A stretch of 64,000 nt of DNA. Origin: Rhizobiaceae bacterium (GTDB lineage Bacteria; Pseudomonadota; Alphaproteobacteria; Rhizobiales; Rhizobiaceae). Made by a program: the position numbers and the translations under genes. Below are positions 38,562 through 46,457 of this stretch, one piece after another. The notes under the pieces were generated by a model. The model had not been told where the DNA came from. It did no database searches and saw only the letters and a program-made list of their open reading frames with translations. The DNA lies in contig JAHBYV010000014.1 of assembly GCA_019635795.1 (NCBI GenBank), forward strand, positions 29,899-93,898. The letters run 5' to 3'. Each line of letters begins with the position of its first letter. Position 1 is the first letter of the stretch.

Positions 38562-40757
38562 TCACTCTGCCGCAACGGGTTTCGACTGACCGGCGCGCAA
38601 CGGCGCGGCTCCAAGCATTGCGAGGACCTTGTCTCTCGGGCCGTCCTGAACCACGCGCCCGCCATCGATCACGATGATCCGATCCACGAGACTGAGCACC
38701 TGATAACGGTGCGTCGCCACAATCATGGTTTTCCCACTTAACCACCCGCGAAGGTTTTCGATAATGGCCGCTTCCGTGCCATCGTCTAGCGATGCGGTAG
38801 GTTCGTCGAGCAGAAGGATTTGCGGCGAGCGCAGAAAGACCCGGGCCAAAAGCAACGACTGCTTCTGTCCGCCTGAAAGCCCCAATCCGTGTTCGCGCAA
38901 TTTCAGGTCGAGACCGTGGGGTTGGTTGAGAAGCAGTTTGTCAGCGCAGGAAAGCCGCATCGCGCTGAGAATTTCTTCGTCACCGGCATGCGGATTTGCA
39001 AGGAGCAGGTTTTCCCGGATAGTTCCATAGAATAGGCTGGATTCCTGCAGGACTGAACCAATATCCCGCCGCACATCGGACACGTCGATCAGGTTCATCG
39101 CGGTGTCGTTGAACAATATTCTGCCCTGAGACGGCGTAGCCAGCCCGCCCGCAAGTCGCAAGAACGTAGACTTGCCCGCACCCACTCTTCCCAGAACCGC
39201 GATGCGCTCCCCTGGCTGAATGGAAAGCTGGGGTATAATCATCGCAGGCTTTGCGTCTGGCCCGTAAGAGTACGCGACATTCTCAAACTTGTAACTGCCA
39301 ACGAGAACGGGCTTGTGATACGCGTCCTTCTCCGGATCATGATCGAGAGGGAGCTTGAGTAGATTGTCCAATCCGCTCTTGCTTGTCCGCACGTTTTGCA
39401 AACGTGCGAGGATAGAGGGTATCTGACCCAACGGCGCAATTGTGCGCGACGTCAGAATGGAACAAGCCATTACTGCGCCAAAGGACAGATTATCGTAGAG
39501 AATTCCATAAACGCCGGCAGTCACCACACCTACATAAGCGAGCTGCTGCACTTTCTGGGAAAAGTTCACAAGCACCGCCGAAATATGGCGCTGCTTGAGT
39601 GAGATTTGACCGCTCGTTTCGTTGACCCTGTCCCACAGCGCCCTGAATCGTGATTCAGCCTGTAGTGATTTGATATCTTCAGCGCAGTAGATGGACTCCA
39701 TAAGCAAGGCATTACGCACAGCCGATTCGGACAAACCTTGCTGAGAAAGCTTTGACAGCGGAAGCTGAGCGATAATACCCGGTATAATAATGAGCGGGAT
39801 TGCTGCGAGCGGAACATAGACGAGATATCCGCCCAGCATCCAGATAATGAACAGAAATATCGCAACAAACGGCAAATCAATCATCACACCGAGCGTGCTG
39901 GAAGTCAGAAACTCTCGAACCTGTTCCAGATCACGTAGCTGAGCAACCAGCGTTCCGGGAGACCGGGGGCGAGCATCGTTGCGAATATCAAGCGCACGAG
40001 CGAAAAACATGGATGACAGCTTGAGATCTGCATCCTTGCCGAAATGATCGCCAATGCCGGTTCGCGCCAGACTGATCATGAATTCCAGAACCAGCGCTAT
40101 GCAAACCCCCGAAACCAGAACCCATAAAGTGTCGGTTGAGTGCGCGGGCACAACACGATCCCAGACCTGCATGGCAAACAATGAGGTGGCAATGCCGATA
40201 AGGTTCGAGAACATCGAGCCCGTCCCGATCTCCGCGACAACACGCCAATTATTGAAGAGTATGTCCTTCAACCATGTGTTTGGCTTTTGCCTCAGATAAG
40301 TTTCCAGGCGACCGTCATGTGAGACTTCTCTCGGTTGCGCTGTGAGCAAGCGAACGCGACCATTCTGCTCCAGCTTGTCGAGCGGCATGAACCGTTCGAC
40401 TATCTTGCCTTCCACTTCGAAATGTACGGTGAGCTTATCTGCCGATACAGCAGACACGACACCAATGTAGGAGTCGCCAACGGGCATAAGTGCCGGCAGT
40501 ATTTCCGGAGCAATTTTCCGGGCGGGAACTTCAATAAATTCGGCAGACAATCCCGCAGCGTAAGCAACATCGAGTATTGCTCGGTCAAGCTCGCTGGACT
40601 TTGACCACGCCGCAGCATTTCGTACTAGCTCTGGAGAAGTTCGAACGTCGATTTCACGGGCTAACAACAACAAACCATCAACCCAGGGCTGAATAGATTC
40701 ATGCCCTGAGCCGGGTTGAAGAGGCTCGGCCTCTGCAGCCTTTTTTATCTCGGTCAT
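38562..40757 (-). CDS. Type I secretion ABC transporter with C39-like domain (LapB/HlyB type)
   Basis: 731 residues. The first about 150 residues form a C39-peptidase-like domain, but no cysteine is present there, so it cannot cleave and probably binds cargo as in HlyB/LapB. The six-helix membrane domain covers about 175-455. Walker A GRVGAGKST is at 523-531, signature LSGGQ at 627-631, Walker B ILLLDEP at 647-653, and His683. This class exports very large RTX adhesins. ATG overlaps the TolC stop by four bases. No cargo gene is adjacent. Confidence 0.93.
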   Translation of the reverse strand: MTEIKKAAEAEPLQPGSGHESIQPWVDGLLLLAREIDVRTSPELVRNAAAWSKSSELDRAILDVAYAAGLSAEFIEVPARKIAPEILPALMPVGDSYIGVVSAVSADKLTVHFEVEGKIVERFMPLDKLEQNGRVRLLTAQPREVSHDGRLETYLRQKPNTWLKDILFNNWRVVAEIGTGSMFSNLIGIATSLFAMQVWDRVVPAHSTDTLWVLVSGVCIALVLEFMISLARTGIGDHFGKDADLKLSSMFFARALDIRNDARPRSPGTLVAQLRDLEQVREFLTSSTLGVMIDLPFVAIFLFIIWMLGGYLVYVPLAAIPLIIIPGIIAQLPLSKLSQQGLSESAVRNALLMESIYCAEDIKSLQAESRFRALWDRVNETSGQISLKQRHISAVLVNFSQKVQQLAYVGVVTAGVYGILYDNLSFGAVMACSILTSRTIAPLGQIPSILARLQNVRTSKSGLDNLLKLPLDHDPEKDAYHKPVLVGSYKFENVAYSYGPDAKPAMIIPQLSIQPGERIAVLGRVGAGKSTFLRLAGGLATPSQGRILFNDTAMNLIDVSDVRRDIGSVLQESSLFYGTIRENLLLANPHAGDEEILSAMRLSCADKLLLNQPHGLDLKLREHGLGLSGGQKQSLLLARVFLRSPQILLLDEPTASLDDGTEAAIIENLRGWLSGKTMIVATHRYQVLSLVDRIIVIDGGRVVQDGPRDKVLAMLGAAPLRAGQSKPVAAE

Positions 40758-42271
40758 TTGCTGGAGTTCTTTCCTGCCTTAAGCTGCGCTACCAACCGGC
40801 CAACTGCCGCGTTCGCTTTCACACGCGCTATGTTACCGTCGGCAATTGCTGTTATTCGGGAGACTTCCGATTGGTAGATATCCCGCTCGGCGCTGATGAC
40901 GTCCGTCAACGGTCGCTTGTCGAGCGTGTATTCCTGCCAATAGAGATCAAGCAGCGAGCGCGACAGACCAATGACGCTCTCGTAACTTTGCAAGCGTGCC
41001 GCAGCACCGGCGGCCTGTGTCTGGGCAGAGCCAAGCGCCGTACGGGCGGCCAGTCGCTCATTCTCAAGCGATTTGCTTTGTGCACGCGCTTCTGCTTCTG
41101 CAGCGCTAACTTCATGCCTGCTCTGCCCGCCCGTCGATATGTCGCCGCTTAGCTCCAAACCAACCCACGTGTCCTTTTGATAGTCGCCGTAGATGTCCTT
41201 GAGGACTGATATGTCCTGCGCAATACTGACGCCGATCGAAGGATATCTGTTGGCTCGCGCAAGCTTCACACGCTCCTGTGCAGCACGCGCTGCAGCTTGC
41301 GCCGCCAGAACTGCGGGGGTGTTCTCTATTGCAGCTGGGGCCGCACCATCCAAGCCCGCGAGAAGCGAGCTCGTGGCGTCGAGGCTTTCCACCCGCTGAG
41401 GACGCACTCCCGCCACCTCGGCGAGCCTCCCAACAGCAACGTCGTAGTCCGTCTGCGCTGCCAGTACATCAGCCTCGGCACGCTGGATTGCAACTTCAGC
41501 CTGATTTAGATCAGACGCGTCAGACAGACCCGCCTTGACCCGCGATTCAATCTTCTCGCGTGTCTTTTGCAGGGAACTCACCTGCCGCCCGGCTGCGGCA
41601 ATTGTTTCCTGGCTGGCCGCAAGCTCTATGAATGTCACGGATGTGTTGTACGCGATCGACTCGATAGAATCTGCGAGTTGGAATTTATCGCCTTCAAGCG
41701 TGGCTTGCGCTGCCGAAACGCGGCTTGAAGATCGCCCGAAATCGTAGACAAGTTGCTGCACACCAACAGTTGCATAGCTCTCGTTTTTGACTGCCCTGCT
41801 GTATTTTGGCGTTACGCCATATTGGATCGTCTGAAACCAGGCCGATTTTGCGACCGCAACTTCCGATTCACTTTGAGCAACAAGGGCCTGAGCGCGACTG
41901 ATGTCCGGATGCCTTGCAATTGCCAATCCTACGGCCTCCTTCAAGTTAAGGCCATTGATCGAAACCTCGATCATCCCACCATCAGCCGTAGATATTTGTG
42001 ATTTCGTGTCAGCCCCCTGCGGCGCAAGCCCGGCCACAGTCTTGTTAACCTCCGAAGCGGTCGCGGCGGCAATTTCTCCCGGCTTGGCGGGTATAGGAAG
42101 CAGGTCTACTGCACTTTCCTTTCCAAGCAAGGTTTGTCCGCGCTTCGCAGCGCAGCCGGGCAACACGGAGGCGACGAGCACAGAAACCAGAAGGCCAGAC
42201 GCGACTTTATGCAAAATCGATTGATTGCCCTGATTTCGGATCGAGAACCCTTTTTCTATTTCGGTTGCCAA
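40754..42271 (-). CDS. TolC-family outer-membrane channel, lipoprotein-type signal
   Basis: About 505 residues from a TTG at 42271 (AGGA nine bases upstream); the frame is open from a TTG at 42310. The signal ends in ASVLPGC, a lipobox that would put a lipid on the cysteine near residue 40. The mature part shows the two repeats of the TolC/OEP fold with long helices rich in Ala, Gln and Glu (ISRAQALVAQSESEVAVAK; DASDLNQAEVAIQRAEADVLA). It supplies the outer-membrane exit for the type I exporter encoded downstream, and may also serve the exporter at 21-24 kb. First gene of the operon. Confidence 0.87.
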   Translation of the reverse strand: MATEIEKGFSIRNQGNQSILHKVASGLLVSVLVASVLPGCAAKRGQTLLGKESAVDLLPIPAKPGEIAAATASEVNKTVAGLAPQGADTKSQISTADGGMIEVSINGLNLKEAVGLAIARHPDISRAQALVAQSESEVAVAKSAWFQTIQYGVTPKYSRAVKNESYATVGVQQLVYDFGRSSSRVSAAQATLEGDKFQLADSIESIAYNTSVTFIELAASQETIAAAGRQVSSLQKTREKIESRVKAGLSDASDLNQAEVAIQRAEADVLAAQTDYDVAVGRLAEVAGVRPQRVESLDATSSLLAGLDGAAPAAIENTPAVLAAQAAARAAQERVKLARANRYPSIGVSIAQDISVLKDIYGDYQKDTWVGLELSGDISTGGQSRHEVSAAEAEARAQSKSLENERLAARTALGSAQTQAAGAAARLQSYESVIGLSRSLLDLYWQEYTLDKRPLTDVISAERDIYQSEVSRITAIADGNIARVKANAAVGRLVAQLKAGKNSSK

Positions 42272-42412
42272 GGCTTGGAATCCTGTACGTAGCCACTCTG
42301 CGAGAGGCAAAATTCTGATTTTACTGATTTCTTACAGAGCGACTGTAACGCAGGGCCACCGCGTTGCGACCAAAAGGCGTGGTGGAGGTTGACGGAATTG
42401 AAATGCAGCAAC

Positions 42413-42428
42413 CTCGCCGGCCGGCGAG
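42413..42428. repeat. 16-bp perfect palindrome upstream of the TolC operon
   Basis: CTCGCCGGCCGGCGAG, in the roughly 270-bp gene-free stretch before the secretion operon. It is either an operator-like dyad or part of a small stem (six pairs around GGCC). Nothing else distinctive is seen in 42311-42583 except TAAATTAGCA near 42541. Confidence 0.45.
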
Positions 42429-42583
42429 ATAAACAGAAACTTCAAGCCCCGCCATTGGCGCCTTTGAGGTGACATGGGTTGCCCCGCATGTTGAGTCGGG
42501 TCCGAACGAACCTGATGGGGCTTGGTTAATTCATTATCCCTAAATTAGCAATACGTCTTTTAAACTAAGCTACATTCCGCTCG

Positions 42584-43201
42584 CTACCAGAGATGGAACA
42601 ATACCGGGATTACTCCAGCGTGCTGCAGATACTCGATCGTTTCGAACGCTGGCACGGCCAGAAAGAACGCGAAGCCATCTCGCAATGTACGCCTCAACAT
42701 TGCCGGGCGAAACGTAACTTCTTCGGTATCTCTGTAGAGACTAGGATTGGGAAAGAACCGCGGCACACGGTCCAGATAGTCCTGATAGCTTTGGCCCATC
42801 TTGCCAGACAGATATGCTTCCTCGCGCTTGATCACCAAGGAGAAAGCAGCCCAGCACATGACAGCGAAACCGATCATTGCAATAATGCTTCCCATCTGAG
42901 CACCAACGCCCGCTGCTGCTATGGACGAAAAAAGATAAAGCGGGTTGCGTGTCATGGAATAAGGGCCAGTCTGAACGATCTCGGAAGATTTCCTCCCACC
43001 AATATAGAGGGTCGACCAAAGCCGTCCGCCGATACCTACAAACATCAACATCTGGCCAAGCCACTCTATCCGCTCGTGAATGGATTCATCTTGCGACGAA
43101 TCCCCAAACACAAGCACGATCCCGATGATGCCTATCAGCAGCGCAAGAACATATCGACGAAGCCGCTGGTAGTCCGACAGTGCTTGATCGGCCTGATTCA
43201 T
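42584..43201 (-). CDS. Membrane methyltransferase-like protein (isoprenylcysteine carboxyl methyltransferase family)
   Basis: About 205 residues from the ATG at 43201; a GTG at 43249 would extend it. It has four or five membrane segments. The family motif is GPYSMTRNPLYLFSSIAAAG near residue 80, and a later EEAYLSGKMGQSYQDYLDRVPRF carries the E-x-x-L-x-x-x-x-G-x-x-Y-x-x-Y pattern that binds S-adenosylmethionine in ICMT/PEMT-type enzymes. Bacterial members methylate unknown lipids or small molecules. It is divergent from a 75-residue membrane protein. Confidence 0.87.
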   Translation of the reverse strand: MNQADQALSDYQRLRRYVLALLIGIIGIVLVFGDSSQDESIHERIEWLGQMLMFVGIGGRLWSTLYIGGRKSSEIVQTGPYSMTRNPLYLFSSIAAAGVGAQMGSIIAMIGFAVMCWAAFSLVIKREEAYLSGKMGQSYQDYLDRVPRFFPNPSLYRDTEEVTFRPAMLRRTLRDGFAFFLAVPAFETIEYLQHAGVIPVLFHLW

Positions 43202-43332
43202 TGCGGAGCGTGCCTTTTTTGACTGTGATATTCTGTGCCTGATACGCACCCATACAAGGCAATTTCATGTCAACCATTGGTACAGGTTGCAGGGAAAATT
43301 CCAACCAAACATAGAAAAAAGGAAGACCGGCT

Positions 43333-43560
43333 ATGGAAGAAGTTCGCCATTACTATGTGGTAGCGGGACCCTTCTATATGGCACTCGCTTTTGTGATATG
43401 GTTCGTCGCGTTTGTCTTGCCGCTTATCCTTGTTTTGCGCAAAGCGGGGTATTCAGGCTGGTGGATCCTGCTGTTTTTCATTCCCCTGGCGAACATTATC
43501 GGCTTATGGATATTCGCAACCGCGAGATGGCCAAACCTGCGTGATCGGGATCAGACCTAA
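43333..43560 (+). CDS. Small membrane protein, 75 residues
   Basis: Two hydrophobic segments at about 11-34 and 43-62, joined by RKAGYSGWW, with a short charged tail ARWPNLRDRDQT. The GWWILLFFIPLANIIGLW pattern occurs in DUF805-like and other small uncharacterised inner-membrane proteins. ATG follows AAAGGAAG by about eight bases. The stop codon falls in the loop of a hairpin at 43540-43571. Function unknown. Confidence 0.75.
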   Translation: MEEVRHYYVVAGPFYMALAFVIWFVAFVLPLILVLRKAGYSGWWILLFFIPLANIIGLWIFATARWPNLRDRDQT

Positions 43561-43571
43561 CCCCGATCACG
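43540..43571. terminator. Hairpin at a convergent gene end
   Basis: CGTGATCGGG and CCCGATCACG form a perfect 10-bp stem around 12 bases that include the TAA of the 75-residue protein gene. The opposing gene ends 12 bases later. It is a likely bidirectional terminator, without a strong T-run. Confidence 0.65.
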
Positions 43572-43582
43572 TTGCGCGCGCG

Positions 43583-44458
43583 TCAGCTATTGCTCTCACT
43601 CCGTGCGGTAGGAAAACGACGATCGAATTCCTTCTCGTTCCCGGCAGCGAGTAGCTTCGCCTGCTCGACCCATTTCTCTCGCTCAATGCGTCCGTCAAAT
43701 TCCAGATACTCCTCGACGCGCCTGATATCAGCGGCCGTCCAGCTTGCAATCTGCGCGTAGGTGGTAATCCCGTGGCTTTTCAGTTTGCGCGCATTAACCG
43801 GGCCAATCCCAATCAGACGTCTCAAGTCGTCAGCCTTTGACGCTGACGCGACCTTTGGCTTTGAATCCGCTTTGGCAGGTGCCTTTGCCTTGGTAGACGC
43901 AAGCTTTGCAGGCGAAGCAGCCTTGGAAGCGCTTATTGCCGTCGCCGCCTTAGCCGGCTTTGTAGCAGCGGACGCGGCTTTTTTCGAAGCTGTAGTTGTA
44001 TTTGCAGGCGAAGCGCTCTTTGACGCACTCGCGGCTGTTGCAGCCTTTGCAGCCTTCGCCGAAGTTGATGCGGACACTTTCGCATCAACGGGTTTGGCCG
44101 GAGCAGTAGCCTTTGGCACAGGGATCGACTTGGCTTGTGCGGGCTTTGTGGGTTTGGCAGCTGTTTTCGGGACGGCAGCAGTTTTGCCGGTCTCTTTTGC
44201 GGGTACCGCCATCAACGCCGCCGGTGCCGCACTCGGATCTTTTCGCTCAAGTTGACGCTCCAGATCGGCACGCGCTGCGCCACAAGCTTGCAGTTCACCG
44301 TTGACGCGATCAATATCCGCCTTCAAACGATCACGCTCAACACTGACACTCGCGAGACTGCTCCTTATAGAGCCCACCTCATCGCGTAAACGTCCCCAAA
44401 GATACCAGCCCACAGCCAACCCGACTATGAATGCCAATAGTACGTAGAAAAAAGTCAT
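43583..44458 (-). CDS. Membrane-anchored protein with Ala/Lys/Pro-rich linker and helix-hairpin-helix domain
   Basis: 291 residues. A membrane helix at about 3-20 is followed by a coiled coil at about 24-72. A low-complexity Ala/Lys/Ser/Pro segment at about 75-215 resembles histone H1 tails and contains two near-identical units around KAATAASASKSASPA. The C-terminal part (about 218-285) reads LRRLIGIGPVNARKLKSHGITTYAQIASW, a helix-hairpin-helix found in proteins annotated as flap-endonuclease-like or as extra C-terminal parts of NADH dehydrogenase subunit E. A role linking DNA and membrane is suggested by the architecture only. ATG after GGAGAGAGG. Confidence 0.8.
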   Translation of the reverse strand: MTFFYVLLAFIVGLAVGWYLWGRLRDEVGSIRSSLASVSVERDRLKADIDRVNGELQACGAARADLERQLERKDPSAAPAALMAVPAKETGKTAAVPKTAAKPTKPAQAKSIPVPKATAPAKPVDAKVSASTSAKAAKAATAASASKSASPANTTTASKKAASAATKPAKAATAISASKAASPAKLASTKAKAPAKADSKPKVASASKADDLRRLIGIGPVNARKLKSHGITTYAQIASWTAADIRRVEEYLEFDGRIEREKWVEQAKLLAAGNEKEFDRRFPTARSESNS

Positions 44459-44620
44459 CGCCTCTCTCCAGCCTCATTCGAATTGAGGCTGCAACTTTGG
44501 CGAACTTAATTCAAGATAAAGCTGCGACAATTTGTACAATTAAACAGTTTCGGGCAGCAGGCCCCAGAGATCGTCATATTGCAACAACAGGTTCGCCCAT
44601 ATTTTGGTCAGGCTAAGCGA

Positions 44621-45496
44621 TTATCGGGATAAGGCAAAGCGTTCCAGTTTCCCCAGAGTCTGCAATCCAAGTTCAATCGCGCCAAAGCCTTTCGCTGTCT
44701 CAAGCTCTTCTCTGCTCGCCATGACCATTCCAAGAGTGACCCTCGTTTCTGCGCCTTGTTCCTCAAAAAACGCCCAGGCATCGGCATGTTTTGGCCCGTT
44801 CTCTCCCCAGAGCAGAGAATAGCCAATCCTCTCTTCAGGAAGAACCTCACGATAAAGGTGATGGTTAGGATAAATGACACCATCGGGGCCAATCATGTCG
44901 AATACCCATTCGCCGCCTTCGCGCAGATCAATCCTTTTGGTACGACATGAGAAGCCATCGGGCCCCCACCATTGCGGCAGTGCTTTTGGGTCCAGCCAGG
45001 CATTCCAGACTATCGTTCGGGGAGCCCTGATGACCCGTTCGATAACAAGGGTACGTTGCGCGACATCGGCAAGATTGGTAAGTCCAGCCTCGAAGCCTTC
45101 ACGGTAGCCGGACTCCATATCTCCAGGCAGCGACGATAGTTGAACGGTTACTTCTATCTGGCTGCGTTCATCCGTACCTGAAAAATCCGCAGTTACGAGT
45201 GCCACAGATTGCGTTTCTCCATGAGAGAAAATTACCTCGTAGTTCACACTGCGGCGAGCGGAATCCAGAACGAGCCAGCCACATTCGCAGCGGATATCCG
45301 GCTGGCCATCAACCTTGCAAAGGGTGATTTCGCGACCGCCGACCCGGGTTTCGGATTCAAGAAACTCAACGGTGACGGATGGATTGGGCGGTGCCCAAAC
45401 GGCTCGTGCAGCCGGAGCGGCCCATGCTTGCCAAAGCACAGACAACGGAGCACCCACGCCTCTTGCGAACTTCAAGGTCACGAAGCGCCCGCTCAT
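44621..45496 (-). CDS. Tandem SRPBCC/AHSA1-domain protein
   Basis: 291 residues made of two Bet v1-like AHSA1 domains, about 1-135 and 147-285. The second is canonical (VIRAPRTIVWNAWLDPKALPQWWGPDGFS). The first is degenerate (ARGVGAPLSVLWQAWAAPAARAVWAPP). These domains bind hydrophobic ligands in a helix-grip fold; the bacterial ligand is unknown. The ATG overlaps the stop of the next AHSA1 gene. It belongs to an ArsR-AHSA1-AHSA1 operon, a common arrangement in alphaproteobacteria. Confidence 0.88.
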   Translation of the reverse strand: MSGRFVTLKFARGVGAPLSVLWQAWAAPAARAVWAPPNPSVTVEFLESETRVGGREITLCKVDGQPDIRCECGWLVLDSARRSVNYEVIFSHGETQSVALVTADFSGTDERSQIEVTVQLSSLPGDMESGYREGFEAGLTNLADVAQRTLVIERVIRAPRTIVWNAWLDPKALPQWWGPDGFSCRTKRIDLREGGEWVFDMIGPDGVIYPNHHLYREVLPEERIGYSLLWGENGPKHADAWAFFEEQGAETRVTLGMVMASREELETAKGFGAIELGLQTLGKLERFALSR

Positions 45497-45969
45497 TTCA
45501 TCAGTCCCTTGGCGTAGGCTTCCAACTGCGTCGCCACAGTTCCCCAGCCATCGAAGAAGCCCATCTTTTCATGCGTGGCGCGGCTTTCAGGATTGCGGTG
45601 GCGAGCAATTGCCGTGTAGATCGTGCCACCGTCTGGTCCATCTGCAAGCAGAAGCATTGCAGTCATGAAGGGGTCTGGTGCGGGCTTCCAGCCTTCGGAA
45701 TATGCGTCCGTAAAGACAAGCTTTTCCTCTGGAACAACTTCCAGATAGACGCCTTGATTATCCATCACTTGTCCGTCCACTTCGAATGTGGAGTTGAAAC
45801 GCCCTCCCACTCGCAGATCGATATCCACCGCAGTTACCTTGTGCGGCGCTGGGATGAAAAAATGGCGTATGTGCTCAGGCCGCGTCCAGCATTCCCAAAC
45901 GAGGTGGCGGGGAACCGCCAGGGTGCGCGTAAAACTCAGGTCCGTATCGGAATCCAGATTAAGGTTCAT
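45493..45969 (-). CDS. SRPBCC/AHSA1-domain protein
   Basis: 158 residues, one AHSA1 domain throughout: LAVPRHLVWECWTRPEHIRHFF, then VDIDLRVGGRFNSTFEVDG and the C-terminal helix GFFDGWGTVATQLEAY. GGAG sits upstream of ATG. It overlaps the ArsR gene by 11 bases and the tandem AHSA1 gene by four, so all three are cotranslated. Ligand unknown. Confidence 0.9.
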   Translation of the reverse strand: MNLNLDSDTDLSFTRTLAVPRHLVWECWTRPEHIRHFFIPAPHKVTAVDIDLRVGGRFNSTFEVDGQVMDNQGVYLEVVPEEKLVFTDAYSEGWKPAPDPFMTAMLLLADGPDGGTIYTAIARHRNPESRATHEKMGFFDGWGTVATQLEAYAKGLMK

Positions 45970-46306
45970 TATTACGCTCCTTCATCAAACGGGTTACATA
46001 GTCATCAAGCCGATCAAGGCGGCTTTCCCAAATAGAGCGCTGTTCATCGAGCCAAGTTCGAATCGGCTCAAGCGCCTCTGGAACGATTGCGCATGTGCGC
46101 ACCCTTCCATCCTTGGTGGTTGCAATAAGTCCTGCCTCCTCCAGAACTGACAGATGCCGCATGACTGTCGGCAGGCGCAGCCCCGTAGGTTCAAACAGCT
46201 CGGTTACCGGCGCAGCACCTTCAGCGAGCCGGGTGAGTATCGATCGACGGGTCGGGTCCGCCAAAGCATGAAAGATCAAGGAAAGATCGGCATGATGCTT
46301 AGACAT
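45959..46306 (-). CDS. ArsR-family transcriptional repressor
   Basis: About 115 residues from the ATG at 46306. Winged HTH: LIFHALADPTRRSILTRLAEG, VTELFEPTGLRLPTVMRHLSVLEEAGLI and the wing TTKDGRVRTCAI. There is no cysteine metal-binding motif in the recognition helix, so it belongs to the non-metal ArsR group that controls AHSA1 genes. Direct repeats GCTAAGTATyAyTGCAA just upstream are likely operators. Confidence 0.92.
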   Translation of the reverse strand: MSKHHADLSLIFHALADPTRRSILTRLAEGAAPVTELFEPTGLRLPTVMRHLSVLEEAGLIATTKDGRVRTCAIVPEALEPIRTWLDEQRSIWESRLDRLDDYVTRLMKERNNEP

Positions 46307-46309
46307 GTT

Positions 46310-46375
46310 GCTAAGTATCACTGCAATGCATTCCACGCAAGCAAAACTTCGCAATTCAGCTAAGTATTATTGCAA
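46310..46375. promoter_or_regulatory. Paired direct repeats upstream of the arsR-type operon
   Basis: GCTAAGTATCACTGCAA at 46310-46326 and GCTAAGTATTATTGCAA at 46359-46375 differ at two positions and start 49 bases apart, immediately upstream of the repressor ATG. The spacing and position suit autoregulation by the ArsR protein (inference). Confidence 0.6.
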
Positions 46376-46457
46376 CATTGCTTCCTGCGCTAAATGCAGT
46401 GGCTTGCTGGCCTTACCAACGAGGTCCGATAAGCGCCGGAGGCTCCGTCCGACCACG

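Noticed and set aside
38556-38745. 63-residue N-terminal extension of the HlyD-type protein
   Set aside because: It runs inside the upstream ATPase gene, is Arg-rich, and a better ATG lies at 38556 followed by the expected membrane helix.
42584-43222. 209-residue plus-strand open frame opposite the methyltransferase-like gene
   Set aside because: Shadow of a gene with clear membrane helices and the ICMT-type motif.
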